From NCBI GenBank assembly GCA_003427395.1, contig BFEA01000336.1:42374-78359 (forward strand): a DNA stretch of 35,986 bases, written 5' to 3'. The position numbers and the translations under genes were made by a program. This document shows positions 29,155 to 35,986 of the stretch, one piece after another. Below the pieces are notes generated by a model that was given only the letters and a program-made list of their open reading frames with translations, was not told where the DNA came from and ran no database searches. Source of the stretch: Chara braunii. Lineage: Eukaryota > Streptophyta > Charophyceae > Charales > Characeae. Numbering within the stretch: position 1 is the first letter of the stretch; every line of letters starts with the position of its first letter.

Positions 29155-29880
29155 TGTTATGAACTTGGTTGTCTGACGATTTTTACCGCCACTCACACAC
29201 ATAAATCTCATACACGCCCATACATGCATAAGAGAAGGGGGAGAGGAGACAAAGTCCAAACTGCACACAGATCAGAGTAGATAGCGGAAGCACAACCATG
29301 CACAGATGGGGAGAGGAGACACAGTGTTTCTCACTCTCTTACGATACTCCCAACAACCAATCACAAGAAAGAACCTGCGTAGATAACAATTCGAATACAC
29401 ACTGATGATGAGCCAAGTAACCAAAAATCGTTACAGAGTTTGCTCCAGTGTCTCGCCACTCTCAGAACCTCATACTCCACTCACTACCCTACACCCAGTT
29501 AGTAGCGCCACATCAGAAGGGCCTCCCAAAGGCCAGTGCCAACCACCCAGATGAAGAACACATCCTGCGATGAAGTCCTTAGTGCCGCTGAGCAACTCTG
29601 ACGAAGAACCGGCAGCTATGGCTGCCGCCACCCACAAGGACTCAGTGATGAGTCTCCCCACAGCCCAGCCACTCGCAGAAAACCACAGGGGTTGATGCGC
29701 AGAGGATGCCTCCAGCTATGGCAAGTCCTCAACAGGCTGGCTATGGCTGCTGTCCTCGGTGAGGGTCTCAGGGTACCGCCTGCAGACAATCGCCGCTCCA
29801 AAACTCTCTTGGCTCCAAAACGCTATATCGCGAAAATGAATTGCCAAAAGTCCCAAAACGATTCCCCTGGGCTATTAATA
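29155..29880 (-). repeat. 5' LTR of element E, right limit uncertain
   Basis: The left edge is fixed by the primer site: on the + strand it begins TGTTATGAAC. Its partner 3' LTR is lost, so the right edge cannot be set by comparison; composition changes near 29880. A TATTAATAG sequence lies near 29874. No protein. Confidence 0.5.
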
Positions 29881-30234
29881 GACTTCTACTACTACTAGCC
29901 TAGACCTAGACCGGACTGGATGACCGACCGGTACCGTTTCTGTTTCGGCCTCTCGGCCTCTACCGGACGTGGCTATAGGCTATAGGACCGTCTATCAGCT
30001 TAGGCCCTTAGGGCCTGTCTGTCCTAGGGGTAGCCCGGGCCTGCTAAACGCAGTGACGGTAGCTGTAGGACATTCGAAGTACTGCTGGGCCTATTTTCCC
30101 CAAATTTGCAGATATGTCCCTCACGAATTATCCTTACAGGTAGGTCTCTCGGTTAGCGCTCAACCAAACCAAATTACAAATCTAACCTACTGTTGTATTG
30201 TACAGCCTCGCGGTTAGTCTCGACAGTCTAAATC
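29881..30234. other. Unassigned DNA between LTRs
   Basis: GC-rich with short direct and inverted repeats (GGCTATA repeated at 29971 and 29979, AGGCCCTTAGGGCCT near 30004, GGCCTCTCGGCCTCTACCGG near 29947). No gene or family recognised. Confidence 0.4.
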
Positions 30235-30762
30235 AGCAAGTCGTTGGAAAATGACGAAGTAGCCGAACGACATCAGCAGCAGACCACATGCACGTGTGGA
30301 AGGCATTCATGCAGACCTCCACGGCACAACCAGGCAAGTCCTCTCTCTCACGTTCTCCCCACCTCGTCTTTCCCCACAGCGCAATCCTCTTCTCCAAGGA
30401 CCACCGCTGAAACCCCACTGGCAAGGAAGAGCTCAAGCCCGGCTATGGCTGAGCTCTGGTGCCGTTTTCAGCACTGCCCACCACCTGCGCCCATGTGCAC
30501 CTTCATCCTCAACGCCAGCGGCCAGCCAGCGCGTCGACCAGCAGCACTGCCGCTTTCAGATCCAGGCCTTGGACCAAAACAGTTGAGCAACCCCAACCGT
30601 GAACATGGCATGTGTTGCACAGTGCATTCGGATTGGCGGCCTACCAAGATGCTGGAAAAGTCCACCAGGGTCAAGGAAACCGCCCCGCAACCAGGCCCTT
30701 GATATTTCGGGCAAGGCATGGGGTTGACCAGAATTGCCTCTGCAAGGGCTCTTTTGCTCGCA
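30235..30762 (-). repeat. LTR F: diverged, partial LTR of the A/B/C group
   Basis: Read on the minus strand from 30762 it starts TGCGAGCAAAAGAGCCCTTG. It then shows CTCAGCCATAGCCGGGC, GGTGGTCCTTGGAG, GTGGGGAAAGACGAGGTGGGGAGAA and GTGGAGGTCTGCAT in the same order as the element C LTR. Beyond about 30235 the match fades and no primer site follows, so it is a truncated or solo copy. Confidence 0.62.
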
Positions 30763-30809
30763 ATGCTCTGTTCACAAGCGTATTTGGGTTCCAGCCCTGT
30801 CAGCCATAG

Positions 30810-31290
30810 TGTTACGGACTCAGCCAGAGCTCGATCCCTGGTCCCTGGGTTACCACCCGCCAGGCTGCTATTTTTTTGAGTTTCAGATCTCCGGTTCCTC
30901 CTGTTGGCGCCCTCTGCAGTTGGCGCCCGTTCTCAAATCCCTCCTCTATCACTTTCGGATTCCGATACTTGGCGCCATCCGGCATTCTGGCGCCCAGGCT
31001 CAGACCTTCGATTTTGAGTTCAGCCCCGAGGCAAATTGCACTTCTGCCCTTGGGACGCAACTTTAGACCTGTACTGGAGACCGGACTCAAGTTGAGTTTG
31101 GGGACTCAGTTTTCGGCCTCAGTGCTTGTGCTTCAGTGCGACTTGTAGCGACATTGTGTTCAAAATCCAAGATTGCGACTTTGCCACTTTGTGTCTGCGT
31201 CCGTCGAGTCGTGTCGAGTCTGCGTCGAGTTGAGCGAACGTGTGTGTGTGCTCTCTCTCCCAGTCTCGCTGCTCTGCCTCAACCCCGTTG
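30810..31290 (+). repeat. LTR of the element D family, opposite orientation
   Basis: It starts TGTTACGGACTCAGCC and shares with the D LTRs the CTCGATCCCTGG hairpin segment, CTTCGATTTTGAG-like and AATCCAAGATTGCGACTTTGCC blocks, TGTCTGCGTCCG and GTGTGTGTGTGCTCTC (all as reverse complement of 1702-2171). Four GGCGCC sites lie at 30906, 30922, 30971 and 30989. No purine tract adjoins its left edge and no primer site is seen after it, so it may be a solo LTR. Right limit approximate. Confidence 0.72.
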
Positions 31291-32759
31291 TCGTGCGCGT
31301 CGGTCCGGCACCGCACAAGGCAGCGCGGTACCCTCTCGGCCGCGTTACGCAGGAGTTAGTTTTAATCCTTCATCGCAAATATACATGGAGCTTCCAAACC
31401 CACATATAAGAGCAGGCATTACCATAAAGAGTTCGGCAGCCATACCTCTCGCTAGGCTCTACGACAGGATAAGGCCTACGCGAGGCACGACTTACCTCCA
31501 CCTTACGGGAGTTGTCACCTCCCTTCGATGGGCGTATCCCCGCCGAGCTACCAATCCACAGTACGAAAGCTAATCAGTTGCAATCGCAGAGGTACACCAG
31601 CCAAGGGCGTTTCTCGTTCGCTGTAGCATAGGGGGTACGCACGGTATTACACCTCTATCGAACCCGCACGCGAACCGACATCTTGGGGGGCTGAGGTCCC
31701 AAGCACAACTCGTCGCCGGTCGACTAGAACGCATCCGACACGCCACGCGCACACCACTATAAAGAAAATAAAATAAACAAACGCACACACACACGTACAT
31801 ATACATATACAAAACGACACAGAACAAACAACGCGACAACACTCCTAGTCCCTTAGTAGCCATCCAATAACTCTCTGATGCGGAAATCGGATAGGCGTCG
31901 CGCGCGAGACTTAGTATAAAACCGTGTGGACGCAGGGCTAACTCATATCGACTCGCTATGCTAGCGTACGCAAGCGGTCGCAATGATGGCGTACTATGTA
32001 ATCTTGAGGGTCGCATTCGACACTTAAGTGTCGGCTGACACTCGCCTTGAGGGACTGATCTCTCGACGCTGGACAACGGCCAAGTGCGGTTGAGAACCAC
32101 ACCCTCTTCTGCACCCTGCGGAGAGTGGGTGGTACACAAGTTCATTCCTGTGGTGGCAGTCGTCTCTTATCGCCCTGGAGGCCAGCTCCAACATCCAGGG
32201 CCTTGAGAGAAATCAAGGGGTTTAACTTTGACGACTATCACGGACTACAACGTCCAACAATAGAAATTCTAAAGAGCAAAGGCTAAAAGGGAAAGTCTCA
32301 TTTCCCTCGAAAACATAATCTGTTTAACCCTTACGCGCAGTCACAGTAGGCCGCACGAAACACTCAAGACATATATATTCACATATATATAGAGGGTTAT
32401 TAATATAGGACGATCACTTCTCACAATCACAGTAGGACTCCTCTTAGCCATATATATATGTATGTGAGCGCAGGCAGTCAAATCCAAAGTCCAAATCACC
32501 AAACATACTTGCAATCACATCAAACATTCAACCAAAAAGCCCATGCACTACACGGGGTCAACTTCAACCATTCTCTGCACTCATACCCCTTGCTTTTAGC
32601 CATACAAGCCTCACTCTTTGTGCAACTCTCAAAATAAAATACTCAGTGTTTTTCTTTAAAGGGCCATTCAAATGAAGTCTGGGCGAAAACACAACAAAAC
32701 AATTCAAATCGCAAGGCTAAAGCCTTTAGGTTGAGTGGCAAGAGTGGATTGGAGTTGAG
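31291..32759. other. Unassigned region, no gene seen
   Basis: No recognisable protein or known RNA. A 191-codon minus-strand frame (31570-32145) runs across a CA/TA simple repeat and has no domain. Some inverted repeats are present: a 16-bp perfect palindrome CGACACTTAAGTGTCG (32018-32033), and GCCCTGGA with TCCAGGGC (near 32174), CCTTGA/TCAAGG (near 32201) and AGGGAAA/TTTCCCT (near 32288). Confidence 0.45.
31778..31812. repeat. CA / TA simple repeat
   Basis: CGCACACACACACG followed by TACATATACATATAC. Similar ATATAT tracts occur near 32370-32395 and 32450-32462. Confidence 0.85.
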
Positions 32760-33010
32760 TCGTAAACCGACGAATCGGCAACCGACTTGTTATTAGTGAT
32801 AACAGAAGATGATCCTCGTAGGATCAAGTTGAATCTAGCCCTGATTTCAAATTAAACGTCCAAGAGGACCTGTAACACAAGACAGGCCAATCCCCAAGCT
32901 AAATCTATGAGTCCAACTAAAGAATAATCTTCATAATCACGACCTCACCAAGAATCATTCTACTTAACTAATCCTGAGTCTACCCCTAAGTCAGTGCCTA
33001 ATGAAAAGGT
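32760..33010. other. Hairpin-rich spacer left of tandem array
   Basis: Short perfect inverted repeats in close succession: CCGA-CGAA-TCGG (near 32767), GTTAT-TAGTG-ATAAC (near 32789), TGATCCT-CGT-AGGATCA (near 32810), GTCC-AAGA-GGAC (near 32860) and CCTGT-8 nt-ACAGG (near 32870). Individually some are expected by chance; the clustering next to the arrays below is suggestive. Confidence 0.4.
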
Positions 33011-33660
33011 AGATCTTTGGCAGAATCTTCTCTATACAGAGTGGATTGTCAGAATTGTCACCTGTCAAAATATAATCTAACTCCTCTAAACTAAGAAAAT
33101 TTCTACAGTGCTTCCCGTAGGAAAAGTGCCTTCGCACAATTTATAATAACCCAAATATGAAAACAAAAACGATCTCTAAATCTGGAAAGTCAAAATTTGT
33201 TTAACTCCCTGAATCAGTAAAAATTTGGGCAGCACTTCCTTTAAAAAGGTAGACTTCCTAGATTTATACTAAGTCAAATATGAACTCAAACATAAAACCC
33301 GAGTTCAACTAAGACAAAATCTGACTAATTTCTTGGTTTTGTAAAAATTTTGGCAGCGCTTCCCGTATAGAAAGTGCTATTCCAAGATTTATACAAAGCC
33401 AAGTTCAAAATTTAAAATGACTTCGACTTCTCAGGGTCTAATTTTCTCTAACTCTCTGAATTAGCAAAAATTTGGACAGCATTCCCTTCAGAAAAGGAGG
33501 GCTTCCTAATTTTTACTAAGCCAGAAAGTCTGAAAAACTGGATCCTAAAAAGGACAAAATCTGATTAACTTCTTGGTTTTGTAAAAATTTCGGCAGCGTT
33601 TCCCGTAGGAAAAGTGACTTACCAAGATTTATACAAGACCAAGTATACTAGAAGTTCTCA
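33011..33660. repeat. Tandem array of about 121-bp units in a two-unit (about 242 bp) higher-order pattern
   Basis: Five to six units carry a core of AAAATTT-x-GGCAGC-xCTTCCC. Type 1 units (cores at 33111, 33359 and 33600) read TTCCCGTAxxAAAAGTG ... CCAAGATTTATACAA. Type 2 units (33234, 33482 and perhaps 33025) read TTCC[C/T]TTxAxAAAGG ... CTTCCTA..TTTxTACTAAG. Types alternate. Each core can fold into a short hairpin, for instance AGCGCTT/AAGTGCT at 33354-33377. No coding potential. Confidence 0.85.
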
Positions 33661-33923
33661 GAAAATGCAGAAATTGATCGAAGTAAAAAAACTTAGCTAA
33701 GAAAATGCAGGAATTGAAACAAACTCCTATGGCTCTAGCACGTGGCGAGCAACTAAAGCGACTACCTATCAAATTGAAACTCAGACTAAGTAGTCTCACT
33801 CAGTCACATGCAAGGCCAAACCACAAAGGTAAGTACTTTCACCAACCCAGGTCAATCTTGGAAACCAATAGTCCATAGTCTTTGAATGATTTATCCCTTT
33901 ATACCCAGCTGACACAGGGCATC
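33661..33923. other. Spacer between the two arrays
   Basis: No gene. Contains GACTAAGTAGTC near 33784 and, at about 33846-33870, GGTCAATCTTGGAAACCAAT, which may be a degenerate member of the hairpin family that follows. Confidence 0.4.
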
Positions 33924-34532
33924 GAGTTAGGCCATTCGTCTTAGAAATAATGCCAACTCTTTGCCTTAGTTATACACGAACAGGTTGCACAACTACTCTC
34001 TTCATTGGGCATATGACTAAGCCATTCGTCTTAGAAACAATGCTTAGTCGCCCTGATCTGTTTAATAGCCAAATTATATATATCTTTCTGAGTTTAATGT
34101 TCAAAAGTGGGCGTAGGACTGAGCCATTCGACTTAGAAACAATGCTCAGTCGCCCCAGGTTACCTTCAGTTACAACTCTTTCATTATACTCTCCTAGTTT
34201 GTGATAAGGCTACAGTCATACCATTTGTCTTAGAAACAATGTCTGGCTAGCCTTGTTCTTATAAGCATATAAATATAGAAATATAGAGAGTCTTATTCCC
34301 TTGTTCATGTTAAAATCCTGTGGCCTCAGACTTAAACCATTCGTCTTAGAAACAATGTCCAGTCTTTGGCTTGAACCTTCCTCAGAATAAAACAACCAAA
34401 AGAGTTGAGCCATTCGATTTAGAAACAATGTTTAACCCTCTTTTCTACTATGGGTCAAACCCCAGAGACTGTTCAGAAACCACCCAAAATAAACAGCGGC
34501 CAGACCATTCATCTTAGAAACAATGCCTGACC
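33924..34532. repeat. Array of seven hairpins with a fixed 19-nt loop and changing stems
   Basis: Left arm, loop and right arm: 33924-33932/33952-33959; 34015-34022/34042-34049; 34118-34124/34144-34150; 34214-34221/34241-34248; 34328-34337/34357-34365; 34401-34410/34430-34442; 34498-34505/34525-34532. Every loop is 19 nt with consensus CATTCGTCTTAGAAACAAT (1-2 changes per copy). Arms differ but pair: GACTAAGC with GCTTAGTC, ACTGAGC with GCTCAGT, GAGTT(A)GGC with GCCAACTC; others use G-T wobbles or one to two mismatches. The second has an extra outer pair GGGC/GCCC. Spacing is irregular, 73-114 bp. Inside the loop ATT and AAT can pair after one bulged C. Confidence 0.92.
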
Positions 34533-34572
34533 CCTTTAGACCCTTTCAACCTCAAACATAGTTGCCTTCCTC

Positions 34573-34679
34573 CCACCTTCCCCCTGATGCAACCCCTTTT
34601 CTCACAATCTGCTTTCAAACAATCAACAAAATTGAAACTGAGATTGCGCATGCATTCCTTTACTTAGTCTGGTTCGTGT
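34573..34679. repeat. Repeat block 1 after hairpin array
   Basis: Starts CCTTCCCCCTGATGCAACCCC and includes CACAATCTGC, CAATCAACAAA, TTGAAACTG and CATTCCTTTACTTAGTCTG. It matches 35878-35986 at roughly 80% identity, about 1.3 kb later, in both cases just after a hairpin array. Confidence 0.85.
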
Positions 34680-35576
34680 CCTGAAAGTCAAACCCAAAGT
34701 CAATATAGGATGCAGGCAGTATACAGATAGGGGTTATAACTGGGTTTATAGAAGGAGGTGGAAGATTACCTCTCAATTCCCTGCCTCCAGAACTCCTCCT
34801 GAGTTTCGACAGAGCTCCCACAATCGGTGGGCCGACTCCCCACAAAGTCTTGATGCGGACCTACGGGTTGCAATCCCACCTGCCTCCTTCCTCTCTGAAC
34901 CGATGGACTAGACTTAGAGTAAGAAGGGCAGAAATAGATTCATTTAGTCTCTCGGATACAAGAAAGGTGCACTCAGACTCGCAGGAGAGAGCCTTGTTGT
35001 CTTCCATGGCCTGAGGGCCCCGCAATGACGGCTAATACGCGCAACCGCTAGTCAAACCGAAGTCAAACTGCCTTTTCTCATACGACCCTCCAAGCGACAA
35101 TGGTATTCTCCCTTCGTAGCCCGACTACCTCCTCAAGTCATAACGCCTTCGCTAGCTTGTAACAGATGGGTTGCCGCAACCAAACTCTCAATTGCCGGAC
35201 ACGACAGCCTTACCGGGATAAAGGGCCACTGTTCCGGTTTGTCGTAGCTGGCAACCGCAGGCAACACCACCCATAGACTCGATCAAAAGGAAGTATTCTC
35301 AGTCTGTGGATCTTTGTTGTGTATGGGCTTGGTAACTCCAGACCGGCCATGCAGCAACCGCAACTAAAACAACACACCTCAACAACTCAGGTTCACTTCA
35401 ACACTCAGTATGCCTGCTCGCAACTACGGGATGAGGCCTGGATCAGGACCATGTGCACAAGTTGTCGTGCGCATGCGTAAGGAAAGGAGAGAGGGAGAGT
35501 TTTCCATTATTAGGATGAGCAATGCACCGACGAACAGGTAAATCCCGCTACTTCCACGGAATGAAACAGGAAGGGG
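34680..35576. other. Unassigned DNA between hairpin arrays
   Basis: No gene or known family. Mixed composition, with many short words such as AGTCAAAC. A loop-like CCATTATTAGGATGAGCAATG lies at 35504-35525 without clear arms. Confidence 0.4.
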
Positions 35577-35840
35577 CTAAGCCGTCCCATCTTATGGACT
35601 TGCTCAGACGTCCTCGACCAACAACAAAAGAAATAAACCAAAACCCGAATCAAACATGGCAACCAAAACCCTCCAATCTTATGGTACAGGTTTGGCCCCT
35701 GAAAAGTCAACCATAGTCAAACCCTCACAATTCAGAGCAATCAGACCGTCCAATCTTATGGAACTTGTCTGATTCTCCAGGCAATTCATAAGTAAACACA
35801 GCGGTCAGGCCGTCCAATCTTATGGAACTGGTCTGACCGC
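35577..35840. repeat. Array of four hairpins with a second fixed loop
   Basis: Arms: 35577-35582/35602-35607 (CTAAGC, GCTCAG, one mismatch); 35663-35670/35689-35695 (CCAAAACC, GGTTTGG, one bulge); 35739-35746/35767-35774 (AATCAGAC, GTCTGATT, perfect); 35801-35810/35831-35840 (GCGGTCAGGC, GTCTGACCGC, ten pairs with one G-T). Loops are 18-20 nt, consensus CGTCCAATCTTATGGAACTT, in which TCC and GGA can pair. Loop 2 shares TCTTA with loop 1, and the arms resemble those of array 1 (TCAGAC/GTCTGA), so the two arrays are probably diverged relatives. Confidence 0.9.
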
Positions 35841-35877
35841 ATAGGACCCTGTTAGCCTCAGGCAAAACCAGCTTTCA

Positions 35878-35986
35878 CCCACCCTTCCCCTAGATGCACC
35901 CCTTTGTGTTCACAATCTGCGTTCAGGCAATCAACAAACTGAAACTGCGATTGCACACACATTCCTTTATTTAGTCTGAGTTGTGT
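35878..35986. repeat. Repeat block 2 after hairpin array, cut by window end
   Basis: Second copy of the block at 34573-34679 (CACCCACCCTTCCCCTAGATGC ... CATTCCTTTATTTAGTCTG). It runs to the end of the window, so the array may continue beyond it. Confidence 0.85.

Larger units (their letters stand above)
22800..29880 (-). mobile_element. Element E: minus-strand Ty3/gypsy retrotransposon of a second lineage, 3' truncated
   Basis: On the minus strand, in order: 5' LTR (right of 29155), primer site (29141-29152), leader of about 1.5 kb, gag with zinc knuckle, protease, RT, RNase H and integrase, ending inside the integrase C-terminal region at 22800. Its Gag and protease differ clearly from those of A and C, so it is another lineage. 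The integrase tail, polypurine tract and 3' LTR are missing. The right edge of the 5' LTR is uncertain, so the right limit given here is approximate. Confidence 0.82.

Noticed and set aside
31570-32145. 191-codon minus-strand open frame
   Set aside because: It reads through a CA/TA simple repeat (Tyr-Met and Val-Cys runs), has no domain and no homologous pattern that I recognise.
31291-32300. Ribosomal RNA or spacer DNA
   Set aside because: I looked for conserved rRNA, 5S and tRNA segments and found none; scattered short hairpins alone are not evidence.
33924-35840. CRISPR-like array (repeated unit with spacers)
   Set aside because: Spacing is irregular (73-114 bp), the parts beside the loop vary between copies, and the setting is a eukaryotic transposon-rich region with no cas genes.

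Overview
The window looks like transposon-dense nuclear DNA of a green-lineage eukaryote. I see almost nothing that must be a host protein gene. The main taxonomic clue is a U2 snRNA-derived sequence at 4780 whose 5' end has the land-plant/streptophyte form (ATACCTTTCTCGGCC...). The Gag and Pol style (RIYRMSPAEL-type reverse transcriptase, gypsy LTRs of about 1 kb, initiator-tRNA-Met-like primer sites) fits a large-genome streptophyte alga such as Chara. That genus is an inference from recalled style, not a database result.

Layout, left to right. (1) 1-720: a (GA)n tract and unassigned DNA. (2) 721-14465: one Ty3/gypsy element on the + strand (element A). Its 5' LTR (from 726) is split 4 bp before its end by a second, minus-strand gypsy element (element D, 1702-6604), with a clean TTCCT target duplication. 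D is decayed: 3' LTR, polypurine tract, integrase C-terminus with chromodomain, an alanine-rich Gag start, then AT-rich DNA carrying the U2 retropseudogene and a solo LTR of a third subfamily (B, 4915-5834), then a truncated 5' LTR. A resumes at 6605 with the last LTR bases, primer binding site, a leader of about 1.27 kb, gag, protease, RT, RNase H, integrase, polypurine tract and 3' LTR (13463-14461). (3) 14466-16120: simple repeats, an assembly gap (15078-15170) and one weak candidate host exon. (4) 16121-22799: element C, a relative of A with the RT and integrase cores deleted and its 3' LTR cut short. (5) 22800 to about 29880: element E, a different gypsy lineage on the minus strand, truncated at its integrase end where it meets C, with a palindrome-rich leader of about 1.5 kb. 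(6) 30235-31290: a diverged LTR of the A/B/C group (minus) and a D-type LTR (plus). (7) 31300-35986: no recognisable gene, but repeat arrays with strong secondary structure.

None of the elements can be autonomous as assembled. A keeps its RT YLDD and RNase H acidic residues but has several stops and frameshifts. C lacks the RT core. E has lost both aspartates of the RT YxDD motif.

The most unusual signal is at 33924-35840. Eleven hairpins have stem sequences that differ from copy to copy but remain complementary. The first seven each carry a near-identical 19-nt loop and the last four a different, related 18-20-nt loop. Stems that change while pairing is kept, together with a fixed loop, suggest selection on structure or repeated copying of a palindromic unit. 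I do not recognise a described family.
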